Positions 49,777 to 60,902 of a stretch of 64,000 nt of DNA are shown in pieces; the stretch's first letter is position 1, and every line of letters starts with the position of its first letter. The notes under the pieces are model-generated. The model saw only the letters and a program-made list of their open reading frames with translations. It ran no database searches and was not told the origin of the DNA. The stretch spans positions 1,178,001-1,242,000 of the forward strand of contig NZ_UHIY01000001.1 of assembly GCF_900460525.1 (NCBI RefSeq), read 5' to 3'. Both the position numbers and the translations under genes were made by a program. Origin of the DNA: Yersinia kristensenii. Lineage in GTDB: Bacteria; Pseudomonadota; Gammaproteobacteria; Enterobacterales; Enterobacteriaceae.

Positions 49777-49846
49777 TTATACCTTAAATAACTTGAGTTG
49801 CAGGAGAGCGGCCAACGCACATGCAGCTTGAAGTATGACGGGTTAT
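49777..49846 (+). repeat. Short, internally deleted ERIC before yrfG
   Basis: ERIC ends are joined: TATACCTTAAATAACTTGAG and CATGCAGCTTGAAGTATGAC, with only GCGGCCAACGCA between them. The central dyad is missing. It lies 28 bp before yrfG. Confidence 0.85.
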
Positions 49847-49873
49847 CACCACTATTGTGATTGTGGAGCCGCT

Positions 49874-50551
49874 ATGCCCCCTGAATTTAATTGGCAAGAA
49901 ATTGATACCGTGCTGCTGGATATGGATGGCACTTTGCTGGATTTAGAGTTCGACAGCCATTTTTGGCTAAAGCAGGTACCGGAAACCCTCAGCCAACAGC
50001 GCGGGATCTCGCTGGAACAGGCGCATAAAATTATCCATGATGAATATCTGGCAGTACAGCACACGTTAAATTGGTATTGCTTCGATTATTGGAGTGAACG
50101 GCTGGATTTAGATATCTACACCATGACCACGCAAGCGGGTAGCCGGGTTCGCCTGCGCCAGGATACCCAGCCCTTTCTGACCAGTTTGCGTGAGCGCGGC
50201 TTGCAAACTATTTTGCTCACCAATGCCCACCCACACAGCCTGGCGGTAAAAATTGAGCATACAGCTCTCGACCAGCACCTTGATTTATTACTTTCCACCC
50301 ATACATTTGGTTATCCAAAGGAAGATCAACGGCTGTGGCAAGCTGTCACACAGCATACTGGGCTGAATCCTGCCAGAACCTTATTTGTCGATGACAGTGA
50401 AAAGATTTTGGATGCCGCGCACACCTTTGGTATCCGCTATTGTCTGGGGATAGAAAACCCAGATTCCAGCTGTGCTGATAAGGCATTTCACCGCCATCCT
50501 GCAATCAATGATTACCGTAAGCTATTGCCCGCATTGCAGTTACGCAAGTGA
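49874..50551 (+). CDS. yrfG: HAD-family nucleotidase YrfG
   Basis: A GMP/IMP-type nucleotidase of the HAD superfamily; 225 residues. Motif I LLDMDGTLLDLEFD carries the nucleophile, motif II is ILLTNAHPHS, motif III is FGYPKEDQRLW and motif IV is FVDDSEKILDAA. ATG 49874 (MPPEFNWQ) has GGAG 7 nt upstream; the longer frame uses ERIC-derived codons. It is upstream of hslR in the yrfG-hslR-hslO run. Confidence 0.95.
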   Translation: MPPEFNWQEIDTVLLDMDGTLLDLEFDSHFWLKQVPETLSQQRGISLEQAHKIIHDEYLAVQHTLNWYCFDYWSERLDLDIYTMTTQAGSRVRLRQDTQPFLTSLRERGLQTILLTNAHPHSLAVKIEHTALDQHLDLLLSTHTFGYPKEDQRLWQAVTQHTGLNPARTLFVDDSEKILDAAHTFGIRYCLGIENPDSSCADKAFHRHPAINDYRKLLPALQLRK

Positions 50552-50584
50552 GTGGGGAAATTCAGCTTAACGACAGGAGTGTTC

Positions 50585-50992
50585 ATGAAGGATAAAACAG
50601 CTTCGGATGAATCGGTTCGGCTGGATAAATGGCTTTGGGCGGCCCGGTTTTACAAAACCAGAGCCATCGCGCGGGACATGGTGGATGGCGGCAAAGTCCA
50701 TTACAACGGGCAGCGCGGCAAGCCGAGTAAGTTAGTTGAGATCAATGCTGAAATCCGTCTGCGCCAAGGTAACGATGAGCGCACAGTGCGGGTCTTAGCG
50801 CTACACCAGCAGCGCCGGGGCGCAAGTGAAGCTCAGGCATTATATGAAGAAACAGAGGCTAGCATTGCTAACCGCGAGAAAGTGGCACAGGCACGCAAAC
50901 TCAATGCTCTGACCATGCCACATCCGGATCGACGTCCGGATAAAAAAGAGCGTCGCAACCTGATCAAATTTAAACAAGGCGAGCCTGAGTAA
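50585..50992 (+). CDS. hslR: Heat-shock ribosome-associated protein Hsp15
   Basis: An S4-domain RNA-binding protein of 135 residues that binds free 50S subunits carrying a nascent chain and helps recycle them after heat stress. The S4 domain [31 protein letters not shown] is followed by a basic tail ([19 protein letters not shown]). ATG 50585 has AGGAG 6 nt upstream. It is followed by hslO. Confidence 0.97.
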   Translation: MKDKTASDESVRLDKWLWAARFYKTRAIARDMVDGGKVHYNGQRGKPSKLVEINAEIRLRQGNDERTVRVLALHQQRRGASEAQALYEETEASIANREKVAQARKLNALTMPHPDRRPDKKERRNLIKFKQGEPE

Positions 50993-51021
50993 ACTGCTTG
51001 CAGCCAGAAAGAGAGAAAACT

Positions 51022-51921
51022 ATGTCTAATCACGACCAGTCTAATCACGACCAATTACACCGCTATCTGTTCGCTAACCATGCGGTGCGCGGTGAACTGG
51101 TTTCAGTTAATGAAACCTATCAGCAGGTATTAGCCAATCATGATTATCCACCCGCGGTACAAAAACTGTTGGGCGAAATGTTGGTCGCGACCAGTCTACT
51201 GACGGCTACCCTCAAATTTGACGGTGATATCACGGTGCAATTGCAGGGCGGCGAGGGCCCGCTATCACTGGCGGTGATTAACGGCAATAACCAGCAAGAA
51301 ATGCGCGGTGTCGCTCGCTTTAAAGGCGAGATAAGTGATGAAAGTACCCTAAAAGAGATGATGGGCAACAGTGGTTATCTGGTGATAACTATCACGCCAG
51401 CGCAAGGGGAGCGCTATCAAGGCGTCGTGGCATTGGAGGGTGAAACCATCGCCGCCTGTCTGGAAAATTACTTTATGCAGTCTGAACAGCTTCCTACCCG
51501 CCTGTTTATCCGCACGGGTAGTGTGGAGGGTAAAGCTGCCGCAGGCGGTATGTTGCTGCAAGTTCTGCCAGCACAAGAGCGCAATGAAGATGAGTTTGAT
51601 CATCTGGCACAACTGACCACCACCATTAAAGCTGAGGAGTTATTCACCCTGCCGGCCAATGAGGTGCTGTATCGGTTATATCATCAGGAAGAAGTGACGC
51701 TTTATGAACCACAAAATGTCAGTTTCCGCTGTACTTGTTCCCGCGAACGTTGTGCCGATGCATTAGTGACGTTATCCGAAGATGACGTTAAAGAGATGCT
51801 CGAACTGGACGGCAATATTGATATGAATTGCGAGTATTGCGGCACTCACTACCTGTTTGACGCGGTCGATATCGCGGCATTAAAAAGCGGCAATAGCCCA
51901 TCACCAGAACAAATTCATTAA
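51022..51921 (+). CDS. hslO: Redox-regulated chaperone Hsp33
   Basis: Cytoplasmic holdase activated by oxidation and unfolding; 299 residues. The four zinc-binding redox Cys are intact near the C-terminus: [10 protein letters not shown] (CxC) and CEYCGTHY (CxxC). The N-terminal [19 protein letters not shown] and [20 protein letters not shown] blocks match the family. The N-terminus has a small [10 protein letters not shown] duplication. ATG 51022 follows AGAGAG. Confidence 0.97.
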   Translation: MSNHDQSNHDQLHRYLFANHAVRGELVSVNETYQQVLANHDYPPAVQKLLGEMLVATSLLTATLKFDGDITVQLQGGEGPLSLAVINGNNQQEMRGVARFKGEISDESTLKEMMGNSGYLVITITPAQGERYQGVVALEGETIAACLENYFMQSEQLPTRLFIRTGSVEGKAAAGGMLLQVLPAQERNEDEFDHLAQLTTTIKAEELFTLPANEVLYRLYHQEEVTLYEPQNVSFRCTCSRERCADALVTLSEDDVKEMLELDGNIDMNCEYCGTHYLFDAVDIAALKSGNSPSPEQIH

Positions 51922-52120
51922 TTCCTGTAATACATAGTTGGGTGCTGACTCGTGCCCAGCTATTTCTCCTGCTGTTTCATACTTGCGATAATCCGTGTCC
52001 TATCTCTCATAACCTAGCGAAAAATAGGCCATATATTGAAATATTTGAACGCTATCGCTGTTAATCAGAGATGAGTAATTACAATCGCTGGTAGAAAATT
52101 GACGATCCAGGAGTTATGAC

Positions 52121-53740
52121 ATGAGTGTTAAAGGAATTACCCCGCAGGAGCTCGCCGCCTATGGCATCCATAACGTCAGCGAGATTGTTTACAACCCAAG
52201 CTATGATTTACTGTTCCAAGAAGAGACTAAACCCACACTCGAAGGATACGAGCGCGGAACCCTCACCACCACAGGAGCGATTGCGGTAGACACCGGTATC
52301 TTTACCGGCCGTTCACCCAAAGATAAATATATTGTCCGAGATGCTATCACGCAGGATACCGTGTGGTGGGCTGATCAGGGCAAAGGCAAGAATGATAACA
52401 AACCGCTGAGCCAAGAAACCTGGGCCCACCTGAAAGGGTTGGTAACCAATCAGCTGTCTGGCAAGCGCCTATTTGTTGTTGATACATTCTGCGGAGCTAA
52501 TGCTGACACCCGTCTGCAAGTTCGTTTTGTCACTGAAGTGGCCTGGCAAGCACATTTCGTCAAAAACATGTTTATCCGCCCAACAGATGAAGAACTGGCC
52601 CATTTCGAGCCTGACTTTATCGTCATGAATGGCGCTAAATGCACTAACCCGAACTGGAAAGAGCAAGGTCTGAATTCAGAGAACTTTGTTGCCTTTAACC
52701 TGACAGAACGTATGCAGCTAATTGGCGGCACATGGTATGGCGGCGAAATGAAGAAAGGTATGTTCTCAATGATGAACTACCTGCTGCCATTGAAAGGCAT
52801 TGCTTCCATGCATTGCTCGGCTAACGTCGGCGAAAAAGGCGATGTTGCTATCTTCTTCGGCTTATCCGGTACCGGTAAAACCACCCTGTCTACTGACCCG
52901 AAACGCAAGTTGATCGGCGATGACGAACATGGCTGGGATGATGACGGCGTATTTAACTTTGAAGGTGGCTGCTACGCCAAAACCATCAAATTATCCGAAG
53001 AAGCAGAACCCGATATTTATCATGCAATTAAGCGCGATGCTTTGCTGGAAAACGTGGTGGTACTGCCAGATGGTACTGTTGATTTCAATGACGGTTCCAA
53101 AACTGAAAACACCCGTGTTTCTTACCCTATTTACCACATTGAAAATATCGTCAAACCCGTCTCTAAAGCGGGCCATGCCACCAAGGTCATTTTCCTGACG
53201 GCTGATGCTTTTGGCGTATTACCGCCGGTATCGCGCCTGACGGCAAATCAAACTCAGTATCACTTCCTGTCAGGCTTTACGGCCAAACTGGCGGGTACTG
53301 AGCGCGGTGTCACCGAGCCGACTCCGACCTTCTCTGCGTGTTTTGGTGCCGCATTCTTGTCACTGCATCCAACACAATACGCAGAAGTGCTGGTGAAACG
53401 GATGCAAGCAGTGGGCGCACAAGCCTATCTGGTCAACACCGGTTGGAATGGGACGGGCAAACGTATTTCCATCAAAGATACCCGCGCTATCATTGACGCC
53501 ATTCTGAATGGTGAGATTGATAAGGCCGAAACCTTTACCTTACCTATCTTTGATCTGGCGGTACCGATGGCATTACCGGGCGTCGACCCTGCTATCCTCG
53601 ACCCACGCGACACCTATGCGGATGTCGCGCAGTGGCAAGAGAAAGCAGAAGACTTAGCGAAGCGTTTTACCACCAACTTCGATAAGTATACCGATACTCC
53701 AGCCGGGGCAGCGCTAGTCAGCGCAGGGCCAAAAATCTGA
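52121..53740 (+). CDS. pckA: ATP-dependent phosphoenolpyruvate carboxykinase
   Basis: Gluconeogenic enzyme converting oxaloacetate and ATP to PEP, ADP and CO2; 539 residues, cytoplasmic. The kinase-1a P-loop [10 protein letters not shown], the substrate segment [11 protein letters not shown], the metal region [24 protein letters not shown] and the adenine/Arg region [16 protein letters not shown] are intact. ATG 52121 with CAGGAG upstream. In E. coli pckA is stationary-phase and cAMP-CRP controlled; no clear CRP site was found in the 200-bp upstream gap. Confidence 0.98.
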   Translation: MSVKGITPQELAAYGIHNVSEIVYNPSYDLLFQEETKPTLEGYERGTLTTTGAIAVDTGIFTGRSPKDKYIVRDAITQDTVWWADQGKGKNDNKPLSQETWAHLKGLVTNQLSGKRLFVVDTFCGANADTRLQVRFVTEVAWQAHFVKNMFIRPTDEELAHFEPDFIVMNGAKCTNPNWKEQGLNSENFVAFNLTERMQLIGGTWYGGEMKKGMFSMMNYLLPLKGIASMHCSANVGEKGDVAIFFGLSGTGKTTLSTDPKRKLIGDDEHGWDDDGVFNFEGGCYAKTIKLSEEAEPDIYHAIKRDALLENVVVLPDGTVDFNDGSKTENTRVSYPIYHIENIVKPVSKAGHATKVIFLTADAFGVLPPVSRLTANQTQYHFLSGFTAKLAGTERGVTEPTPTFSACFGAAFLSLHPTQYAEVLVKRMQAVGAQAYLVNTGWNGTGKRISIKDTRAIIDAILNGEIDKAETFTLPIFDLAVPMALPGVDPAILDPRDTYADVAQWQEKAEDLAKRFTTNFDKYTDTPAGAALVSAGPKI

Positions 53741-53765
53741 TTTAGATTTGGTTTTGTAAGATGAC

Positions 53766-53795
53766 AAAAGGGGCACATTTGTGTCCCTTTTTGTT
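53766..53795 (+). terminator. Intrinsic terminator of pckA
   Basis: AAAGGGGCACA-TTT-GTGTCCCTTTTTG: a stem of about ten pairs followed by T residues, 26 bp after the pckA stop. Confidence 0.88.
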
Positions 53796-53818
53796 TTTCG
53801 CACATCAACAATGGATTA

Positions 53819-54517
53819 GAACAGGTTTGGTGGATGAGTGATCAAGTTTGGTTGTTAAAGCACCGAGTCAAGTTTCGGTTGATATTCGATTTGTTCTCAT
53901 TGCTGGCTTTGCCACCTCAACCGAGCAGGAGGGCAAGCCGGCCCCCTGCACCTGCGGCTTGCGCGAAATATTACTGCTATTCGCAGTCCCCTCCGGCAGC
54001 TTGCAGGCTTAATCGAACCAGGGCTGACTCGCTCCCAGCTTGACAGCCCCTTTCGCCGGGTAATTCGTCCCATCCTTGGGACTCACCCCTTCGGGGCAGC
54101 TGCTAGCAGCGTTCAAATCTGCTCCCGGCAGATTTGTCCATGGCGGCTCATTCGGCCTGCAATCTTGGTCGGTAATATTCCTGATTGCGCTCAACGTCAA
54201 AAGAGAAAATCAAAATCATGGTTTTAGGTTTTGAAGTTTAAAAGCACATTTGAGCAGCCGAGTGAAGAATGGAGCAAGGGAAATCCGCCATGGACGGCGG
54301 ATTTAGGCGTCATGAGCAGGGATGCGAATAAAGCCGTCCCGCCAGCGAAATGATGAGTGAGGGAACCCACGCAGTGGGCAGGCGATACGTGCGAAGCACG
54401 GGATTCCACAAGGGTGCGCGCCCGCACCCTTTGGCGGTTGAGGCTACGGAGGTTAAGTCAACTCCGTTGCTTTAACAACCGAACCCGATCACTAAACTCA
54501 TATCAACCGAAACCTGA
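53819..54517. repeat. Hairpin-dense non-coding block bounded by inverted repeats
   Basis: Between pckA and envZ, 800 bp contain no convincing gene. The left edge (CAGGTTTGG...GTTGTTAAAGCACCGAG, 53823-53867) is repeated in inverted form at the right (54460-54517): module GTGATC...TTGTTAAAGCA at 53838-53862 against 54468-54492 matches 22 of 25, and TTTCGGTTGATAT occurs at 53873-53885 and inverted at 54500-54512. Inside are hairpins AAATCCGCC/GGCGGATTT, CCCAC-GCA-GTGGG, CGTGC-GAA-GCACG, AGGGTGC/GCACCCT and CGGAG/CTCCG (54280-54466) and a four-hairpin repeat at 54063-54137. The type of element is not recognised. Confidence 0.7.
54063..54137 (-). repeat. Four-hairpin ~75-bp repeat, free-standing copy
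   Basis: Read on the minus strand it starts ACAAATCTGCCGGGAGCAG and folds as AAATCTGC/GCAGATTT, GCTGC-TA-GCAGC, CCCC-GAA-GGGG and GTCCCA-AGGA-TGGGAC. The same order of hairpins with paired base changes is seen in the insertions within the ERICs at 8908-8983 and 60732-60802. Confidence 0.8.
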
Positions 54518-54543
54518 TCCGATCCCACCATAACCAAATCTGA

Positions 54544-56612
<2,069 letters not shown>

Positions 56613-56732
56613 TTTATTACTCCCAAAGGCCGTATTGCCCGAATCTGCACATTGTTAGAAAAACTCACTCTAACAGACAGCTATTTATGGTATACATTCT
56701 AGTCGAAATTGTTACAAAGCTTATTGTTGGGC

Positions 56733-57230
56733 TTAATTATCAACACTTTCGTCAAATGGGCGGTAGCGAATCTCTAAAATCCAGTAGGTTGCTTCGCCAT
56801 TTGGTGTTTGGACTGTCACTTCATCATCCACCTGTTTGCCGATTAAGGCACGGGCCACTGGCGAATCAATAGAAATCCATTTTTTCGCGGGGTCAAACTC
56901 ATCCGGCCCGACTAAACGGAAAATGCGCTGTTCTTCTGATTCATTTTCGACCCGCACCCAAGCACCAAAATAGACTTTCCCTTCCTGGCGTGGGTCTGGA
57001 TCGACAACTTTCAGCACTTCAAGGCGCTTGGTCAGAAAACGCACCCGGCGATCAATTTCCCGCAGGCGCTTCTTGCCATAGATATATTCAGCATTTTCCG
57101 AGCGGTCACCCATGGCGGCGGCTTCAGACACGGCTTGGGTCACTATCGGCCGCTCTTCTCGCCACAGATAATGCAGCTCACGATCCAGCGCCTGCCAGCC
57201 CTCGCGGGTAATATAATTACTTTTAGCCAT
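56733..57230 (-). CDS. greB: Transcript cleavage factor GreB
   Basis: RNA-polymerase secondary-channel factor that rescues backtracked complexes; 165 residues. An N-terminal coiled-coil is tipped by acidic residues (GDRSENAEYIYGKKRLREIDRRV) and the C-terminal FKBP-like domain has WISIDSPVARALIGKQVDDEV. GreB rather than GreA by its YLWREERP segment. ATG 57230 (MAKSNYITREGW) is chosen; the frame runs 10 codons further up. It is divergent from tex. Confidence 0.96.
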   Translation of the reverse strand: MAKSNYITREGWQALDRELHYLWREERPIVTQAVSEAAAMGDRSENAEYIYGKKRLREIDRRVRFLTKRLEVLKVVDPDPRQEGKVYFGAWVRVENESEEQRIFRLVGPDEFDPAKKWISIDSPVARALIGKQVDDEVTVQTPNGEATYWILEIRYRPFDESVDN

Positions 57231-57389
57231 AAAATGGTTCCCTTGGCATAGATACTCCACTATACCTAACTTTTTACCGATAAGTTCACGTTAGCTCAAG
57301 CCCAATGACCGCTCTACTGGCAATTTATCCGGGCAATCCGTATAACTATCTTCTGCCATTTTTCCTACTCACGAATTGATATCAGACTT

Positions 57390-59768
57390 ATGAATGAACA
57401 ACTGAGCAGCATTATTGCAAGCGAAATACAGGCGCGACCGGAGCAAGTTAGTGCCGCGATACGTCTGCTGGATGAAGGTAATACCGTGCCCTTTATTTCA
57501 CGGTATCGTAAGGAAGTTACCGGCGGATTGGATGATACCCAGCTGCGCCAGTTGGAAAGCCGTTTGGGTTATCTACGCGAACTTGAAGACCGCCGCCAAA
57601 CCATTCTTAAATCAATTGAAGATCAGGGCAAACTCACCGAGCAGCTAGCCGGTGCCATTAACGGCACCATGAGTAAAACCGAGCTAGAAGATTTATATCT
57701 TCCTTATAAGCCCAAGCGCCGCACCCGTGGGCAGATTGCTATTGAAGCGGGTCTGGAACCCTTGGCCGACAGTTTATGGCATGACCCCCAGCAAGACCCA
57801 GAACAGGTTGCGCTCGCTTTTGTCGATGCTGAAAAAGGCGTGGCGGATACCAAAGCGGCACTGGATGGCGCACGCTACATCCTGATGGAGCGTTTTGCGG
57901 AAGATGCAACATTGTTGGCAAAAGTGCGCCAATATTTGTGGAAAAACGCCCATTTGGTAGCAAAAGTGGTGGAAGGCAAAGAGCAGGAAGGCGCTAAATT
58001 CCGCGATTACTTCGATCACCACGAACCTATCGCCCAAGTCCCTTCTCACCGCGCACTGGCGATGTTCCGTGGCCGTAATGAAGGTGTGCTGCAACTGGCG
58101 CTAAATCCCGATCCCCAGTTTGACGAGCCGCCTCGCGAGAGTCAGGGCGAACAGATTATTATCAATCATCTGGATCTGCGTCTGAATAATGCACCGGCAG
58201 ACAGCTGGCGCAAAGCGGTAGTCAACTGGACCTGGCGTATTAAGGTGTTGATGCATCTTGAAACCGAGTTGATGAGCACCTTGCGCGAGCGGGCCGAAGA
58301 CGAAGCTATCAATGTATTCGCCCGTAACATGCAAGATTTGCTGATGGCGGCACCGGCAGGGATGCGCGCCACCATGGGCCTCGATCCGGGCCTGCGCACC
58401 GGGGTAAAAGTGGCGGTGGTGGACGCTACTGGCAAGCTGGTCGCCTTCGATACCATTTACCCTCATACCGGACAGGCTGCAAAAGCCGCCGCCGTGGTGG
58501 CCGCCCTGTGCATCAAACATCAGGTTGAGCTGGTGGCGATTGGTAACGGCACCGCCTCACGGGAAACCGAGCGCTTCTTTACCGAGCTGCAACAGCAGTA
58601 CCCGGCAGTAACCGCGCAGAAAGTGATTGTCAGTGAAGCCGGGGCGTCAGTCTATTCGGCCTCGGAACTGGCGGCACTGGAATTCCCGGATCTGGATGTT
58701 TCCATCCGTGGCGCGGTCTCTATTGCCCGCCGGTTGCAAGATCCGTTGGCCGAACTGGTTAAGATCGACCCGAAATCCATTGGAGTCGGCCAATATCAGC
58801 ATGACGTCAGCCAAAGCCAATTGGCGAAAAAGCTGGATGCGGTGGTAGAAGACTGCGTAAACGCCGTGGGAGTCGATTTGAACACTGCGTCCGTGCCATT
58901 GCTGACCCGAGTCGCCGGTTTGACCCGTATGATGGCGCAAAATATTGTGAACTGGCGTGATGAAAATGGCCGCTTCCATAACCGCGAGCAATTACTGAAA
59001 GTCAGCCGCTTAGGGCCGAAAGCTTTCGAACAGTGCGCGGGCTTCTTGCGGATTAACCACGGAGATAACCCGCTGGATGCTTCAACGGTGCATCCGGAAG
59101 CCTATCCGATTGTCGAGCGCATTTTAGCCGCCACCGAGCAAGCTTTGCAGGATTTAATGGGCAATGCCACGGCCTTGCGTAACCTTAATGCTCGCGATTT
59201 CACCACCGAGAAATTTGGTGTACCGACGGTCACTGATATCTTGCGCGAGCTAGAGAAACCGGGCCGAGACCCCCGCCCTGAGTTTAAAACGGCGACCTTT
59301 GCCGAGGGCGTGGAAACACTGAATGACCTGACGCCGGGTATGATCCTCGAAGGCTCAGTGACAAACGTGACTAACTTTGGTGCCTTCGTCGATATCGGCG
59401 TTCATCAGGATGGTCTGGTGCATATTTCCTCACTGGCAGATAAATTTGTCGATGACCCGCACAAGGTGGTGAAAGCCGGTGATATCGTCAAAGTTAAAGT
59501 CATGGAAGTGGATTTGCAGCGCAAACGTATTGCTCTGACGATGCGTCTTGATGAGCAGCCGGGTGAAAGCGGTTCACGCCGGGGCAATAGCGGTGAAAAC
59601 CGTGCCAACGCCAATAACGCCAGTAATAACAGCCGCGGTGCCAGCCGGCCACGGAATAATAATGAATCCAATAGCCGCCCAGCCGCCAAAGGGCGTGCAG
59701 ACAGCAACAATTCCAGCAACAATAGCGCCATGAGTGACGCGCTGGCTGCGGCATTTAAAAAACGCTGA
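57390..59768 (+). CDS. yhgF: Tex/YhgF RNA-binding transcription accessory protein
   Basis: A large cytoplasmic nucleic-acid-binding protein of 792 residues. Order: N-terminal helical region ([20 protein letters not shown]), YqgF/RNase-H-like domain ([17 protein letters not shown]), helix-hairpin-helix motifs ([35 protein letters not shown]) and a C-terminal S1 domain ([31 protein letters not shown]). The last 60 residues are low-complexity Asn/Ser/Arg ([17 protein letters not shown]), a variable tail. An intrinsic terminator follows. ATG 57390. Confidence 0.96.
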   Translation: MNEQLSSIIASEIQARPEQVSAAIRLLDEGNTVPFISRYRKEVTGGLDDTQLRQLESRLGYLRELEDRRQTILKSIEDQGKLTEQLAGAINGTMSKTELEDLYLPYKPKRRTRGQIAIEAGLEPLADSLWHDPQQDPEQVALAFVDAEKGVADTKAALDGARYILMERFAEDATLLAKVRQYLWKNAHLVAKVVEGKEQEGAKFRDYFDHHEPIAQVPSHRALAMFRGRNEGVLQLALNPDPQFDEPPRESQGEQIIINHLDLRLNNAPADSWRKAVVNWTWRIKVLMHLETELMSTLRERAEDEAINVFARNMQDLLMAAPAGMRATMGLDPGLRTGVKVAVVDATGKLVAFDTIYPHTGQAAKAAAVVAALCIKHQVELVAIGNGTASRETERFFTELQQQYPAVTAQKVIVSEAGASVYSASELAALEFPDLDVSIRGAVSIARRLQDPLAELVKIDPKSIGVGQYQHDVSQSQLAKKLDAVVEDCVNAVGVDLNTASVPLLTRVAGLTRMMAQNIVNWRDENGRFHNREQLLKVSRLGPKAFEQCAGFLRINHGDNPLDASTVHPEAYPIVERILAATEQALQDLMGNATALRNLNARDFTTEKFGVPTVTDILRELEKPGRDPRPEFKTATFAEGVETLNDLTPGMILEGSVTNVTNFGAFVDIGVHQDGLVHISSLADKFVDDPHKVVKAGDIVKVKVMEVDLQRKRIALTMRLDEQPGESGSRRGNSGENRANANNASNNSRGASRPRNNNESNSRPAAKGRADSNNSSNNSAMSDALAAAFKKR

Positions 59769-59779
59769 TATTGGAGCCC

Positions 59780-59806
59780 AGGGCCACATTTGTGGCCCTT
59801 TCTTTA
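59780..59806 (+). terminator. Intrinsic terminator of yhgF
   Basis: AGGGCCACA-TTT-GTGGCCCT followed by TTCTTTATT, 12 bp after the stop codon. Confidence 0.9.
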
Positions 59807-60072
59807 TTCACTTTCTGCATTAAATTTGTCAATGACAACTCATCTCTAACAAGTTATTGACCGCCTATATTCATATTTTTTTCTTCTATAAGCTCGCTTG
59901 GTTATCTTCTAAATTAATTAGCACGCAATTCTTTTATCTTGTGTTAAATCGAGCAGCGTCCTGACTGATTTAACATCATAGTTAACACGCGGTTTAATTT
60001 AGTCCGCTATGGCGCTTAATTTATAAATAATTACCATAGCATTCTAAGAGTTAATTAAAATATGAATGTTAT

Positions 60073-60086
60073 TTGATTCAAATCAT
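60073..60086 (+). promoter_or_regulatory. FNR-type site upstream of feoA
   Basis: TTGAT-TCAA-ATCAT matches the FNR consensus at 9 of 10 defined positions. Anaerobic activation of feo by FNR is known in E. coli. Confidence 0.6.
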
Positions 60087-60318
60087 AGTGAAGTGATTAT
60101 GTTAATTATCGGTATTTATCATTATGGACAGCGGCTTACAGAAACATTCAGTTAACTGATTTAACTCATTGTTCGCATTTGCGATTGTGCTAATTTGATG
60201 GTAAAACAAGCGAAAATAAAAATCAGACTCATTAATTATAAAAATGAAATAGTAATGAATATTTACTTTTGAGTATTTAACCTTAGTTGAATATGCAAAC
60301 AATTCTTACTATTATTAC

Positions 60319-60337
60319 TTTAATTATTATCATTAGT
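60319..60337 (+). promoter_or_regulatory. Fur-like box upstream of feoA
   Basis: TTTAATTATTATCATTAGT matches the 19-bp Fur consensus at 13 positions. It lies 48 bp before the feoA ATG, in very AT-rich DNA, so chance similarity cannot be excluded. Confidence 0.45.
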
Positions 60338-60384
60338 GTAATAATACATTGAATTTCGGTAAGCGAATGTCCCAAGAGGCTCCT

Positions 60385-60609
60385 ATGCACTTGATCCCAC
60401 AGCGTTCCTACAAAATTATTGGTTTCTCACCTGAAATTAGCCCAGCTTACCGGCAAAAGTTGTTGTCTCTGGGTATGTTACCCGGCTCTTCATTTAATGT
60501 TGTTCGCCTTGCGCCCTTAGGTGACCCTATTCAGATAGAAACTCGTCGGGTCAGTCTGGTGCTCCGTAAAAAAGATTTAGATTTACTGACACTCGACCTA
60601 CAACCCTAA
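60385..60609 (+). CDS. feoA: Ferrous iron transport protein FeoA
   Basis: A small cytoplasmic SH3-fold protein of 74 residues needed for FeoB activity. The sequence [49 protein letters not shown] is nearly the enterobacterial consensus. ATG 60385 ([11 protein letters not shown]) has AGAGG 6 nt upstream; the frame extends 12 codons further. An ERIC separates it from feoB. Confidence 0.96.
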   Translation: MHLIPQRSYKIIGFSPEISPAYRQKLLSLGMLPGSSFNVVRLAPLGDPIQIETRRVSLVLRKKDLDLLTLDLQP

Positions 60610-60686
60610 TATTTCAGGTCAACTTCTTATTCTGGTTGCAGGGTGATGCATGATAATCGCCTTGCACAAGCTGACTTTAATTTAAT

Positions 60687-60885
60687 TTACATTCTAAATA
60701 ATTCGAGTTGTAAGAAGGCGCCCAGCGAGAGACAAATTGGTTGAAAGCCATTTGAACAGCGCTTGCGCTGGCCCGTAGGGCGAGCCTCTAATGAGGCTCA
60801 TAATCCCGATGAGTTGACGCCAGTCAATGATTCTGGTGAGCGAGAGCAGCCAACGCACATACAGCCTGAAGTATGACGAATGTAT
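60687..60885 (+). repeat. ERIC with a 70-bp four-hairpin insertion between feoA and feoB
   Basis: ERIC left end TACATTCTAAATAATTCGAG, core CCCGATGAGTTGACGCCAGT and right arm GAGCGAGAGCAGCCAACGCA are seen. The left arm is interrupted after GCGAGA by about 70 bp (60732-60802), which forms AAATtGG/CCATTT, AGCGC-TT-GCGCT, GCCC-GTA-GGGC and GAGCCTC-TAAT-GAGGCTC. It ends 18 bp before the feoB ATG, so it lies in the feoAB message. Confidence 0.88.
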
Positions 60886-60902
60886 TGATATCACGTTGGA
60901 TT

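Larger units (their letters stand above)
59807..60384 (+). promoter_or_regulatory. Long AT-rich feoA upstream region
   Basis: About 580 bases with no supported gene. They contain an FNR-type site at 60073-60086 and a Fur-like sequence at 60319-60337. The FNR site would place a promoter near 60120 and a leader of about 265 nt; the Fur-like site would fit a promoter close to feoA. Confidence 0.5.

Noticed and set aside
53834..54427. Short ORFs of about 60-70 codons on both strands in the pckA-envZ gap
   Set aside because: They lie in hairpin-dense repeat DNA, lack ribosome sites and have no protein-like composition.
58101..58520. 139-codon minus-strand ORF inside yhgF
   Set aside because: It is antisense to the conserved YqgF-like domain and reflects codon bias on the coding strand.
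60102..60302. 66-codon minus-strand ORF in the feoA upstream region
   Set aside because: It is in very AT-rich DNA with no ribosome site and lies over the likely feo control region.
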